This document shows, in pieces, positions 8,815 through 17,840 of a stretch of 64,000 nt of DNA. The notes under the pieces were generated by a model. That model had not been told where the DNA came from, did not search any database, and saw only the letters and a program-made list of their open reading frames with translations. The translations under genes were made by a program, and so were the position numbers. The DNA comes from JAVDCA01 sp035293985 (GTDB lineage Bacteria > Pseudomonadota > Alphaproteobacteria > Rhizobiales > Xanthobacteraceae), in the NCBI GenBank assembly GCA_035293985.1, contig DATGLS010000007.1, positions 62,001 through 126,000 on the forward strand, in the 5' to 3' direction. The stretch's first letter is position 1; every line of letters starts with the position of its first letter.

Positions 8815-9615
8815 CTAACCCAGTAGAAGCCGCTGTGGAACGAAATTCGTTGTCGCGATCTCCCTGCTGAGGCTTGAATAACATCGCTGGACAGGGAAGC
8901 CGGGCGGGCGGCGATGTTTGCCACGCTTGCGAAAAGTGTAGCAGGCGATCTGCGGCGTCGGGCTGCCGACTTTCGGTGCGAATGGATCGGCGCATTGCAG
9001 CCGCGGCACGAGCCCATCCGCGTCGATCGAGCCATTCCAATAGTACGCGGTGCCGAGCTCGAATTGCCTACTTTCGTAGAAGTCGAAGAAGGCCGTGGGG
9101 CTGACGCTCCAGAAGCCATGGTTGGGGAACGCGGCCGCCGTCTGGTGATAGACGATGCCGAACGGCGCGAGCAGGCGATCGATGTTGTCGAAGGCCTGCG
9201 CGATATTGAAACAATGCTCGATCGTTCCCGGGTCCACCACCAAGTCGAAAGCCGCCAGTTGGAGCCGACGGAAAAAGCCGATCGGCCGGTTCAGGTCGAG
9301 TACCAGGTCCTCGCCCCCCCAGGCAATTGCGTCGCTGATGGTCACGTCCGCCCCGAGTTCTGTGAAAGCGCTTCGGGCATCCAGCATCGGCAGGTCGCGC
9401 AGTTGATGACGCCCGTGCTGATCCCAGATCGCCGGGCCATCGCCGCGGGTCTTGACCGGAGTGTCGAATTCGACCCCGACCTGGCGGAGCGCGTCAAGGG
9501 TGCATAGCAGGTCAGGGTTGCCGAGGAAGAGCAGGCGCGGACGCCGGCCGAGACCGGGTTTCAAGCGATCGATCAACGCGGCGCATATGCCGACTTCCAC
9601 TGCATTGAGTGCCAT
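8815..9615 (-). CDS. SAM-dependent methyltransferase-like protein
   Basis: 266 aa from ATG 9615. The middle has the late class I methyltransferase pattern FDLVVDPGTIEHCFNIAQAF followed by IDRLLAPFGIVYHQTA, which is the motif after the SAM-binding sheet in sugar and small-molecule methyltransferases. The early part (RPRLLFLGNPDLLCTLDALRQVG) would be strand 1, but the usual E/DxGxGxG loop is not intact: it reads LGNPDLL. SAM binding is therefore likely but not proven. It lies 96 bases downstream of the sulfotransferase gene on the same strand and is probably co-transcribed. A role in capping or modifying a glycan is inferred. Confidence 0.65.
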   Translation of the reverse strand: MALNAVEVGICAALIDRLKPGLGRRPRLLFLGNPDLLCTLDALRQVGVEFDTPVKTRGDGPAIWDQHGRHQLRDLPMLDARSAFTELGADVTISDAIAWGGEDLVLDLNRPIGFFRRLQLAAFDLVVDPGTIEHCFNIAQAFDNIDRLLAPFGIVYHQTAAAFPNHGFWSVSPTAFFDFYESRQFELGTAYYWNGSIDADGLVPRLQCADPFAPKVGSPTPQIACYTFRKRGKHRRPPGFPVQRCYSSLSREIATTNFVPQRLLLG

Positions 9616-9711
9616 TCGCTGTGGCTCCGCGGGCTGCCCCTCGCAGCCGTTAACACGAATCTGACTGATCTCAGCCCCGCGATCGAATTACCTGATCCCT
9701 CGGACAGATAC

Positions 9712-11559
9712 TTACGGAAGTGGCGCCGCTGTTTTCAGTTCAGGCGAAGAAGGCGGTAGGTTCGACTCTCGATGATCGAGCAACCGCGGGAGACCGGCGG
9801 AACCGAGAAGTTCAGCCACATCGGCCATTTCCCTCGCAACGATGCGATTGACCATCGCGATATGGAATGGCTGAAGGGCTTCCCTGGCGCGCCGGTCTTC
9901 CGGGTCCGTAAAGTGCGCGTTGGTTCCCGTCGCCGTGGCGTCGGATTTCATCGCATCAAATGCAGTGGTCCTGACGATCCCGTCGACACACTGTTCATCG
10001 ACCGGCATTTCCAGATATTGGGCGACCCGCCGGATGGCGGCGGCTTTGTCGCGCGCAAGCTCCTCGTAACTTAAGATCAGCGCGTCGCCGCCCTCCGCGT
10101 GGAAGCGCAACATCGACGCGATATGACGGATGTGCGGCTCCAGCCCGTCCCATGTGAGCTCGGGCACCGTGAATCCGGCGATCACCATACTGATCGCCGC
10201 CTCAAGCGAGAATTGCGCCATGAAGTCCGAGCCGCCGATCGATCGGCCGATAGCCGCGTCGGGGTCGCGGCGGAGATGATTGTACATCGATACGATCAGG
10301 TCGTAGACGTTGCGCACGAGGAAGACGTTCTTCGTGCCGGCGCCCCTCAGCAGCGCCGCCGTGCGCTCGGTGATGACTGAATGCCAGGTGAAGAATTTCC
10401 CAGGCGGGATGTCGATCAGCATCTCATTGTCATAGGCCGGCGTTCCGACGCCGATTGCGGGCTCGTGGGGGGAAAGCCCGGTGAGTTTCTCGAGAATTGC
10501 TCGGAGAAGCCAAGTCCCCGACTTCATCACCGATGAAACGAAGATAGGTCGGCTTGGGCCGACTTTGGCGTTCGGCGTCGGCATCGTCGCCGATGCGTCA
10601 AGCCCGAGCAGGTCATAGCCGAAAGATCTATACGCATCGAGCGCTCCGGCGGTCAGCAGTGCCCGGAACGCGTCCACTTTCCATCCGGGCCACGCGCCGA
10701 CGAGAGCGCGTGGGTCGGTTTCGACTGCTTCCTCGCCGCGAAACAACGTTTCCGTCATCGCAAATGCACGATCGAGATCGCTCCGCTCATAGGGACACCG
10801 ATCCTTGGTCAGATAGGCGACGGTCGCGCGGAACGTCTGCGGGTCGCGCGCAAGACGCTCGACCGGGATATGTCTCTCGACCGCCGGTACGTCGCCGAGC
10901 ACGTTATTCAGCTGGGTCATGCCCTGAAAAGCCGCCCACGTTTGCACATCCTCTTTGTCATACGCCTTTAGGCCGAGGTGGCGGAATTTGCCATGATGAG
11001 CGACCTTCCACTCCCAGGCGAGTGGATCGCTCGCGCCCGCGCGCATACGCATGTTGCCGGCCCGCCAACGAACATAGAATTCGAGCCACACGACCGGGTG
11101 GCGAACGAGGTTGACGACTGGGATTCGGGCGTACTGAGGATTTGCGAGGAGCTCTGGCATCTGGCCGGCACGGTAGGAATAGCAATCGCCGATCGCCCGA
11201 TATGTCATGCCCATATCATTGAGGAATTCGGTGAACGGAATCAGCGGCGGACGATCCCCTCGCGTGCGCTCCTTGAGATATTTGGGACGTGACCCTTCAT
11301 GGGCCAGCAGGGCGAAAATCTCCGGATGGAGGTTGAGGGCCTTGGGAAACCAACCAAAGTAGTGGTCGGCCGCATAGCCCCACGCGGTCACGTAAAAAAC
11401 GCAATAATCCTGGTCGAGCTCGCGACGTACCGACGCGCCGTAGCGGTCGGTCCCTTGAACGCTCGCCCACAAGCGTTGTAGCAATGACTGCGACACAGTT
11501 ATCGGAACTGTCCAGACGACCAGAGGGCCACGATAGCAAGATGGACCGGGGACTGGCAA
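9712..11559 (-). CDS. Double sulfotransferase-like protein
   Basis: About 615 aa. The C-terminal half is a sulfotransferase domain (PF00685 type): SSVMKSGTWLL near residue 342 is the 5'-phosphosulfate-binding loop of PAPS, and FLVRNVYDLIVSMYNH near 415 is the 3'-phosphate motif. The N-terminal ~300 residues look like a second, degenerate copy: YVTAWGYAADHYFGWFPKAL stands where the PAPS loop would be but lacks the K-x-G-T, and VVNLVRHPVVWLEFYVRW resembles the 3'-phosphate motif. The enzyme would move sulfate from PAPS to a sugar hydroxyl or amine. The start is uncertain: TTG 11559 is the outermost, GTG 11496 also fits; neither has a strong ribosome site. It is divergent from the methyltransferase gene at 11682. 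Confidence 0.8.
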   Translation of the reverse strand: MPVPGPSCYRGPLVVWTVPITVSQSLLQRLWASVQGTDRYGASVRRELDQDYCVFYVTAWGYAADHYFGWFPKALNLHPEIFALLAHEGSRPKYLKERTRGDRPPLIPFTEFLNDMGMTYRAIGDCYSYRAGQMPELLANPQYARIPVVNLVRHPVVWLEFYVRWRAGNMRMRAGASDPLAWEWKVAHHGKFRHLGLKAYDKEDVQTWAAFQGMTQLNNVLGDVPAVERHIPVERLARDPQTFRATVAYLTKDRCPYERSDLDRAFAMTETLFRGEEAVETDPRALVGAWPGWKVDAFRALLTAGALDAYRSFGYDLLGLDASATMPTPNAKVGPSRPIFVSSVMKSGTWLLRAILEKLTGLSPHEPAIGVGTPAYDNEMLIDIPPGKFFTWHSVITERTAALLRGAGTKNVFLVRNVYDLIVSMYNHLRRDPDAAIGRSIGGSDFMAQFSLEAAISMVIAGFTVPELTWDGLEPHIRHIASMLRFHAEGGDALILSYEELARDKAAAIRRVAQYLEMPVDEQCVDGIVRTTAFDAMKSDATATGTNAHFTDPEDRRAREALQPFHIAMVNRIVAREMADVAELLGSAGLPRLLDHRESNLPPSSPELKTAAPLP

Positions 11560-11681
11560 CCCAAGTACCTTGGATCACTCGAAGCGAAAGCTGCGGATCG
11601 CCAATATGCGCGTGCCTGGGGGATCGCTTCAGCGTCGATTTCCGTTGCCGATCGCGAGACTGGTGAGTCACACAGCTTGTC

Positions 11682-12470
11682 ATGATGACCGAGACATCCG
11701 AAGCCATTCAGCGCGAGGTCAACCGCCTCGCAGGCGCCTCGGCTTGGCCCGGCTGTCCGGGCGGCTGGCAATTCCCGTTTGATTTCGGCAACGGCGTCAA
11801 AGCGCAGCCTTACGGCCCAGTTCAGCAGACGCTCCATCCCTGGCGGCGCGAGCGGCTGCTCGCCAATGTGGAACCGATCTTCGCTGATCGGTTTGATCGG
11901 ATATCAGTCCTCGATGTCGGTTCCTGCGAAGGCGCAATGGCAGAAGGTCTATGGGAACGAGGTGTTCGCGACATCACCTGCGTCGAGGCGCGGGCCATCA
12001 ATGTCGAAAAGGCGAGGTTCGTCAATCGCACGAAAGGCTACGGTGTGACTGTGGTCCACGCGGACCTGTTCGACTACCTCTCCTCGAACGATAAGAAGTA
12101 CGACCTCGTGCTGTTCATGGGAGTGCTCTATCACCTGCTGGACCCTTTTGGGGCGTCGCGTCTCGTTGCCCGCGCGACGCGCGAGCTCGCCGTCTACGAA
12201 ACGGTGATTGCCCTCCCGGACCAGCACACCTTTCGAAACCCGAGCAACTATAGTCCGTCCGGGGCGGGCTTCTTCGTTCACCTTGACTCAGTCGCGAGCA
12301 ATACCGCAGGTCTCAACGATGTTGAGCTCTGGCCGACGCGCGATGCGCTAACTCTTCTGCTGAAACACAGCGGCTTCGCACGATCATGGGAAGCCGACTA
12401 CGGGCCCGATCCCGATCCGCACTTTGCCCGCGGAGAGCGAGCAATCGTGCTCGCGGAAATCGCTCGCTGA
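11682..12470 (+). CDS. Class I SAM methyltransferase (CmoB/DUF1698-like)
   Basis: 262 aa. A standard class I fold is visible: VLDVGSCEGAMAEGL is the SAM-binding loop, ITCVEARAINVEKARF is strand 2 with the acidic residue that holds the ribose, and YDLVLFMGVLYHLLDPF is the post-strand-4 motif. It resembles the CmoB/DUF1698 group, whose glycan-locus members methylate sugars rather than tRNA. The N-terminal ~40 residues (GGWQFPFDFGNGVKAQP) are also found in sugar-locus methyltransferases. ATG 11682 is followed at once by a second ATG that could be the true start. Convergent with the CgeB-like gene 56 bases away. The substrate is inferred to be a glycan. Confidence 0.8.
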   Translation: MMTETSEAIQREVNRLAGASAWPGCPGGWQFPFDFGNGVKAQPYGPVQQTLHPWRRERLLANVEPIFADRFDRISVLDVGSCEGAMAEGLWERGVRDITCVEARAINVEKARFVNRTKGYGVTVVHADLFDYLSSNDKKYDLVLFMGVLYHLLDPFGASRLVARATRELAVYETVIALPDQHTFRNPSNYSPSGAGFFVHLDSVASNTAGLNDVELWPTRDALTLLLKHSGFARSWEADYGPDPDPHFARGERAIVLAEIAR

Positions 12471-12526
12471 TTGGCCCAAAGCGTACCCTCGAATAGGCGC
12501 CCAAGTCATTCTTTGTCCGCCGTTCG

Positions 12527-13873
12527 CTACCTCTTCAGATCACCGACGATCTGTTCCGCCCGATGCCGCCACAAATGCTTCTCCCGAATCACGGCTGCGC
12601 CCTGAGCCCCCACCTTCGTCCTCCGCGGCTCGTCGGACAACCAGCGCAGCGCCTCGTCGTGGAAAGTCTCCGGCGTGTACGCACCGTAGTGCACGCCAGG
12701 TTCGAACGAGGTCAACATGCCGCCTGGCCGTTCATCGTGCGGCGACCGATGCATGAAGATGAAGCCTCCCACTGCCATGCACTCGAGCGTGCGGCTGTGC
12801 AGGCCGAGTCCGTGCGTGTTGTTGGCGAGATTGATTCGGCTGCGTTGAAAGATGGCCAGCAGACTAGGCTGATCCTCGATGACGCCTTTGTGATAGGCGC
12901 GGAACGTCTCGTGGCTGTCCCAACCCGGGCCATAAAGTTCGAGTGACCTGGAAACCAGCAGGGCGGCGCCGACGAGTGCCACGCGATCGAGAAGGCGCGG
13001 ATATTCCCGGGCCAATGCATTGATTAGGCTGTCGACGGCTGTCCGCCGGTCGGCGCCTGAGGTGCGATAAGGCGCTAGCACACGCCCCAATCGCCCCCGC
13101 CGAGACCAGTGACGGGACCGCGACTCTCCTCGCCGCATTTTCACATAGGGCTGCGCAGCCGCCCGTAGCGCGCCGGCAATCAGGTCGATGTCGAGTTCGC
13201 CTCGCAACGGTCGATATAACGCGGTAGCCAGCTGCTGTAGGGACGTCGCAAGCGCATATGGCACGTAGTCGATATTGATGTACCGGCGTAGCAAGCGAGC
13301 CCGTACCCGGCGAAAGGTCCACGACCCGCCGACGATGGGCAAACGATCGAACAGATCGTTGAGGTACCAGACCAGATCGGATTTCACATTCGGCCGAAAA
13401 ATGAAGGGAGCCGGGATGTAGCCGCACAGCGAGAAGTCCATCAGCGGCGCCCATTCCTTCCGCTTGACCTCGGTGGTCGACTGATCAACGCCCGTGACGA
13501 GCGATCCGATGAAGCAGGGGAGTTCCGCCTTCAGTCCAAGCGCTTTCGCATCACCCAGAGCATACACGATGTCGCCGGCGCATTCGCTGCGCTCGTCCTT
13601 TATGTTCGTATCAGGAAAGACATCCTGAAACCAAGCGATGTGTCTCACACTAGAGGGTAACGTCGGGTCTGTTGGCCGAAACCGGTTTACCTGCATTACG
13701 ACATCGGGTCGGACCCGATCCACGATCGTGGCAAGTGATTCGGCCGGCATCGGCGCGCCCAGCGCCACTGCGTCACACCCGATCTCGCGAAAACCTTCGG
13801 CAAGCCCGTTGACCATCCGGCGGTCGTAGGGATTCGCAAAGTTGGGAACCAATAGGAAGCGCATAGCCGTCAT
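12527..13873 (-). CDS. CgeB-like glycosyltransferase
   Basis: 448 aa. The N-terminus FLLVPNFANPYDRRMVNGL is the first Rossmann-like domain. The C-terminal part has the CgeB/glycosyl-transferases-group-1 pattern: LYGPGWDSHETFRAYHKG, then INLANNTHGLGLHSRTLECMAVGGF with the E and the late GT4-like loop, then a spore-maturation-type tail. These are GT-B enzymes that elongate surface glycans. It is the last gene of an operon with epimerase, Wzm and Wzt: its ATG (13873) overlaps the Wzt stop in an ATGA, so it is translationally coupled. The link to the exporter suggests it builds the exported chain. ATG 13864 is an alternative start. Confidence 0.8.
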   Translation of the reverse strand: MTAMRFLLVPNFANPYDRRMVNGLAEGFREIGCDAVALGAPMPAESLATIVDRVRPDVVMQVNRFRPTDPTLPSSVRHIAWFQDVFPDTNIKDERSECAGDIVYALGDAKALGLKAELPCFIGSLVTGVDQSTTEVKRKEWAPLMDFSLCGYIPAPFIFRPNVKSDLVWYLNDLFDRLPIVGGSWTFRRVRARLLRRYINIDYVPYALATSLQQLATALYRPLRGELDIDLIAGALRAAAQPYVKMRRGESRSRHWSRRGRLGRVLAPYRTSGADRRTAVDSLINALAREYPRLLDRVALVGAALLVSRSLELYGPGWDSHETFRAYHKGVIEDQPSLLAIFQRSRINLANNTHGLGLHSRTLECMAVGGFIFMHRSPHDERPGGMLTSFEPGVHYGAYTPETFHDEALRWLSDEPRRTKVGAQGAAVIREKHLWRHRAEQIVGDLKR

Positions 13874-14616
13874 GCCGAACGATTATAGCGCGCAAATACT
13901 TCGTCGGTAGGCCCCGCGACGAGCCCTCTTCCGTGCTCCAGCAGGATCGCTTTATTGCAAAGCTCTCGAATCATATTTTCCGAATGCGTGGCGAGGACCA
14001 GAATGCCGGCTTGTGCAATGAACTCCTCCAGGCGGCGCTTGGCTTTGACCAGGAAGGCGGCGTCTCCGGCGCCGATCGATTCATCGAGCAGCAGAATCTC
14101 CGGCTCGATGCAGGTCGAGATCGCGAAGGCGAGTCGTGCATGCATGCCGGCCGAATAGGTGCGCAGCGGCATGTCGAGGAAGGTGCCGAGCTCCGTGAAT
14201 TCCGCGATCTCTTCGGTCTTCGCGCGAATTTGCGCCCGCGTCAGCCCGCAGTAGAGGCCGCGGAATTGGATATTCTCGTAGCCGGAAGCCTCGGGGTCCA
14301 TGCCGACGCCGAGATCGAAGATCGGCACGACCCTGCCATCGATCGTGACAGCGCCTCTCGTCGGCTCGTAAATTCCCGCCATGACCCGCAACAACGTCGA
14401 CTTGCCCGCGCCGTTGTGGCCGACCAGCCCGAGCCGATCGCCGTGCTCGATCGTGAGCGATATGTCGTCGAGGGCCTGAATGGACACCTGGTGGCGTGCA
14501 TCGGCGCCGATCCGTCCGCCGGTGCTGACCGCGAGAACCTGTTTGCGCAAGGATCGGCTGCTGGCGTGGTAGATCGGAAACGTCACGGAGACGCCGTCCA
14601 GCCGGATCTTGGCCAT
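13870..14616 (-). CDS. wzt: Polysaccharide ABC exporter, ATP-binding protein (Wzt/KpsT type)
   Basis: 248 aa from ATG 14616. Walker A GHNGAGKST (66-74), signature YSAGM (154-158), Walker B ILLLDES (174-180) and the switch His in ATHSE are all present. YSAGM in place of LSGGQ and the early insert are typical of Wzt/TagH/KpsT exporters of O-antigen, capsule or teichoic acid. The protein ends soon after the nucleotide-binding domain, so it lacks the C-terminal glycan-binding domain of E. coli O9a Wzt; chain-end recognition is therefore unlikely to be built into this subunit. It works with the permease gene 11 bases upstream at the inner membrane. Confidence 0.93.
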   Translation of the reverse strand: MAKIRLDGVSVTFPIYHASSRSLRKQVLAVSTGGRIGADARHQVSIQALDDISLTIEHGDRLGLVGHNGAGKSTLLRVMAGIYEPTRGAVTIDGRVVPIFDLGVGMDPEASGYENIQFRGLYCGLTRAQIRAKTEEIAEFTELGTFLDMPLRTYSAGMHARLAFAISTCIEPEILLLDESIGAGDAAFLVKAKRRLEEFIAQAGILVLATHSENMIRELCNKAILLEHGRGLVAGPTDEVFARYNRSA

Positions 14617-14627
14617 GGCCGGCCGCC

Positions 14628-15446
14628 TCAGAGCCAATAGGCGATGCGGCCGCGATAGCGGCCAAAGAAGAAACCCGCCGCAACGAGGCCGAAGCCTGTA
14701 ATCGTGATCGTAACCACCCAGGTCGCCGCTGGTGGCGCAGCGCCGAGCAGCGGCATGCGCAGCAGCGCGACGAAATGATAGAGCGGATTGAGGTACACGA
14801 TGGCGGGATGCTCCGCGAGCTGCTGTGGCCGCCAGATGATCGGCGTCACATAGAAGAAAATCTGTATGACGTTCGAGACGAGAGGCTGAAGATCGCGGAA
14901 ACGGGCGTTGAGCGCAGCGAGAAAGATGCCCACCCAAGCGCCATTGAGGCAGATCAAGGCAAACCCCGGCACGACCAAGAGGAGGGCTCCGTCCGGGCGA
15001 ACCCCGAACAGCAGCATCACCACGACATAGATGACAAGGTTATGAGCGAAGATGAGCACGTGCCGCCAGAGCACCCGGAAGATATGAACACTGTACGGCG
15101 CACGCACCTGGCGGATGATCCCTTCGGAGCCCGTGAAGGCCGTGCACGAATCCTGCATTATTCCCGAGATGAGCGCCCAAACGATAAACCCGAGCGTAAG
15201 GTAAGGCAAATAATCGAACATAGCCTGGCGAAAGAGCTCAGCGTAGACGAAACCGATAGTCGCGATCATCACCCCCATGCTGAGCGTTATCCAGAAGGGA
15301 CCAAGTAGCGACCGGCGATAGCGCTGGTGGATGTCGTTCCAACCCAGCGTAGACCACAGTTCCCACATCGCCATCCCAGTCGCGGCGTCGCCCAGGGCAG
15401 TTGCCACGCGTTTTCCAGGGCCGGCAAGAAGATCATGCGATGGCAT
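14628..15446 (-). CDS. wzm: Polysaccharide ABC exporter, permease (Wzm, ABC-2 family)
   Basis: 272 aa. ABC-2 permease with about six membrane segments: FWITLSMGVMIATIGFVYA, YLTLGFIVWALISGI, HVLIFAHNLVIYVVVMLLF, LLLVVPGFALICLNGAWVG, VSNVIQIFFYVTPIIW and TWVVTITITGFGLVAAGFFF. The coupling region RYRRSLLGPFW near the N-terminus and the late motif NPLYHFVALLR are typical of Wzm/KpsM/RfbA exporters. It forms the channel that flips or extrudes the lipid-linked glycan, with Wzt as the motor. Six bases separate it from the epimerase gene upstream, so the four genes form one operon. Confidence 0.92.
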   Translation of the reverse strand: MPSHDLLAGPGKRVATALGDAATGMAMWELWSTLGWNDIHQRYRRSLLGPFWITLSMGVMIATIGFVYAELFRQAMFDYLPYLTLGFIVWALISGIMQDSCTAFTGSEGIIRQVRAPYSVHIFRVLWRHVLIFAHNLVIYVVVMLLFGVRPDGALLLVVPGFALICLNGAWVGIFLAALNARFRDLQPLVSNVIQIFFYVTPIIWRPQQLAEHPAIVYLNPLYHFVALLRMPLLGAAPPAATWVVTITITGFGLVAAGFFFGRYRGRIAYWL

Positions 15447-15452
15447 CGGCTG

Positions 15453-16445
15453 TCAGCTCACCGCGATCGCCTTGAGAGTGCGGACATTGAAGTAGTTGTC
15501 GTCAATGAGGGAATTCGGCAGCAGATTCTGCCTGAATGCTTGGCATAGGTCGCGAACCGCGTCCTCGATGGTTCGGCGCGGAGCGAAGCCGAGTTCGTTG
15601 CGGATTTTGTCCGAGTTGATGTGATAGCTGCGCTTGTCGTCCGATTCGGTGACCGCGATGTCGATCGGCGCCTTCTCCGGGAAAACCTGCTCCACCGTTC
15701 GCTTGACCATGGTCGCGATCTCCAAGATCGACAGGTTCTGGAATCCGCAATTGTAGGTCTGTCGGTCGATCTTGCCGCCGTCAACGGTCAGCAGCATGAG
15801 ATAGGCATCCACCATGTCGCCGATGTGCAGGTTCGGGCGCTTTTGCGCACCGCCGAAGACCGTGATGGTTCCGTTGCTGACCGCGTGATTGGTCAGGATG
15901 TTGACCGAGAGATCGAGCCGGCAGCGCGGCGAGTAGCCGCAGACGGTCGCAGGGCGAATCGTGACCCACTCGAATTCGGGGTCGAGCTTCGCCAGGATCT
16001 GCTCGCATTCCCACTTGTAGCGATTGTAGTACGTCAGGGGAACCTTTGGATGATCCTCGAACACCTCGGGAGCGTCGGAGACGCCGTAGACGGAACTCGT
16101 CGAGGCATTGATGAAGCGTTTGATGCCGGCGCGCTCGCAGGCGCGCACCATCGGCTCGAATGCCTGCAGATTGATCGAGGTCGACAACTTCTCGTCAAGC
16201 GCGAACGAGGTGTCGTTGGAGATGCATGCAAGGTTGATGGCCATATCCGCGCCGCGCGCCGCGTCGGCGATCTGGTCTGGGTTGCGGATGTCCGCTCGGA
16301 CCCGGGTCAGCCGCGCATCCGCCGGTAGCCTGTCACCGAACCAGAACGTGTCGTAGACAACGACGTCGTAGCCGTGCTCCAGCAGGGTGGGAACCAGCTT
16401 GTGTCCCACGTAGCCTGCACCGCCCGTAACCAAAACGCGTGGCAC
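15453..16445 (-). CDS. NAD-dependent epimerase/dehydratase (extended SDR)
   Basis: 330 aa from GTG 16445, chosen because GGGGGATT lies about 6 bases upstream and the protein then begins right at the fold (PRVLVTGGAGYVGHKLV); ATG 16478 is an alternative. TGGAGYVG binds NAD(P). NASTSSVYG carries the catalytic Ser, and YYNRYKW has the Tyr-x3-Lys pair. Members act on nucleotide sugars as 4-epimerases, 4,6-dehydratases or reductases; which one cannot be read here. It heads the epimerase-wzm-wzt-glycosyltransferase operon and should supply its sugar donor. Confidence 0.88.
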   Translation of the reverse strand: MPRVLVTGGAGYVGHKLVPTLLEHGYDVVVYDTFWFGDRLPADARLTRVRADIRNPDQIADAARGADMAINLACISNDTSFALDEKLSTSINLQAFEPMVRACERAGIKRFINASTSSVYGVSDAPEVFEDHPKVPLTYYNRYKWECEQILAKLDPEFEWVTIRPATVCGYSPRCRLDLSVNILTNHAVSNGTITVFGGAQKRPNLHIGDMVDAYLMLLTVDGGKIDRQTYNCGFQNLSILEIATMVKRTVEQVFPEKAPIDIAVTESDDKRSYHINSDKIRNELGFAPRRTIEDAVRDLCQAFRQNLLPNSLIDDNYFNVRTLKAIAVS

Positions 16446-16850
16446 CTGTGAATCCCCCGTGCGGAACCAGCCCCGCATCCTTTGTAGTTTCCCTACCCCG
16501 GACTGACAATAGAGCGCATTGCGCCTCGGTCACGCATAACTGCAGCTAATTCGCAATTCAGACGGCTGATCGCCAATCGCTATTGCTGTGACAATCGATT
16601 GGTTGCTCCAGCGGCGAGCCTCGATTAACCTGGGATTGTGGTCCCTGAGTAGGGCGACGGGGCGGGGGAAATTTAATGTCAAAATCTGGAGCTGGTGCGT
16701 CGCCTTCCCCCCGTGGGGTTGGCTTGGTGCTCAAGTGGCGACTGTTAACCATTCCGCCCCGCGAGATATGAGAGAAGGCGCGCCGGCAGGCACGAATGGC
16801 CGCGCTCGGATCGAAGGCGTCGACGATCGAAATATGAAGCTAGGAGTCGC
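16446..16850. promoter_or_regulatory. Divergent intergenic region of the two sugar operons
   Basis: 405 bases between the epimerase operon (minus) and the E1/DegT operon (plus), with lower GC than the genes. A 10-bp palindrome CAATCGATTG lies at 16592-16601, a possible operator. I found no convincing -35/-10 pair. TAGGAG at 16841-16846 is the ribosome site of the E1 alpha gene. Confidence 0.4.
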
Positions 16851-17840
16851 ATGAATCAGCATTCCCCGATCGTGGAGCTCGGCAAGGACGATCTCGTCGC
16901 GCTCTATCGCGCGATGCTGCGCATCCGCACCGTCGAGGAGGAGATCGCCGCACGTTATGCCGAGCAGAAGATGCGCTGCCCCGTCCATCTGTCGATCGGG
17001 CAGGAAGCGATAGCGGTGGGCGTCAGCGCCGCCCTCGAACCAGGCGATCAGGCCGTGTCCACTCACCGCTGTCACGCGCATTACCTCGCCAAGGGCGGCG
17101 ACCTCGTCGCCATGTTGGCCGAGCTGATGGGAAGGGCCACCGGATGCTGTGGGGGCCGCGGGGGCTCGATGCATCTTTTCGATCTCAACGCCGGGCTGCT
17201 CCTGAGCCTCCCGATCGTTGCCGCCTCCATTCCCGTCGGCGTCGGCGCGGCGCTCGCGTTCAAGCAGGAGGGTAAGCGCAACGTCGCCGTCATCTACCTG
17301 GGGGACGCGTCCCTCGAAGAGGGCGTGTTTCACGAGAGCGCCAACTTCGCATCGTTGAAGAAGCTGCCAGCCATCTTCGTTTGCGAGAACAACCTTTATT
17401 CCGTCTACACTGGACTGCCCGACCGTCAACCGCCGCGCCCGCTCACCGATATCGGCCGTGGCCATGGCATGCCGACCGTTCACGTGGACGGCAACGACGT
17501 TCGCGCGGTCCGCCGTGCCGCAAGGGCGGCCGTGGTACGCGCCCGCTCGGGTTTCGGACCGACCTTCCTGTTGGCCGACACGTACCGTTGGCGCGAGCAC
17601 TGCGGGCCGAACTACGACAACGATCTCGGGTATCGGACGCCTGCGGAGTTCGAGCAGTGGCGCGCGCGCGATCCGATCGCTCGTCTGCGCGCCGAGCTGC
17701 GCGTCTCCGGCCTGCTCGACAGCGCCGCCGAGCAGGCCATCGCGTCCGAATTCGCGCGCGAGGCTGCGGCGGCCTTCGCCGCGGCAGAAGCCGCGCCCAT
17801 GCCCGACCCATGCCTCGCTGCCGTGGGGCTCTATGCCTGA
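16851..17840 (+). CDS. ThDP-dependent dehydrogenase E1 component, alpha subunit
   Basis: 329 aa, the usual size for AcoA/PdhA-type alpha subunits. RCPVHLSIGQEAIAVG and THRCHAHYLAKGG are family motifs. The thiamine diphosphate/Mg signature runs from GDASLEEGVFHESANF to CENN. TAGGAG precedes ATG 16851. In normal 2-oxoacid or acetoin dehydrogenases E1 decarboxylates a 2-oxoacid and passes the acyl group to E2, but no E2 or E3 gene is nearby and the next genes are sugar aminotransferases. I infer an activated two-carbon (acetaldehyde-type) transfer to a keto sugar. It overlaps the beta gene by 8 bases. Confidence 0.88.
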   Translation: MNQHSPIVELGKDDLVALYRAMLRIRTVEEEIAARYAEQKMRCPVHLSIGQEAIAVGVSAALEPGDQAVSTHRCHAHYLAKGGDLVAMLAELMGRATGCCGGRGGSMHLFDLNAGLLLSLPIVAASIPVGVGAALAFKQEGKRNVAVIYLGDASLEEGVFHESANFASLKKLPAIFVCENNLYSVYTGLPDRQPPRPLTDIGRGHGMPTVHVDGNDVRAVRRAARAAVVRARSGFGPTFLLADTYRWREHCGPNYDNDLGYRTPAEFEQWRARDPIARLRAELRVSGLLDSAAEQAIASEFAREAAAAFAAAEAAPMPDPCLAAVGLYA

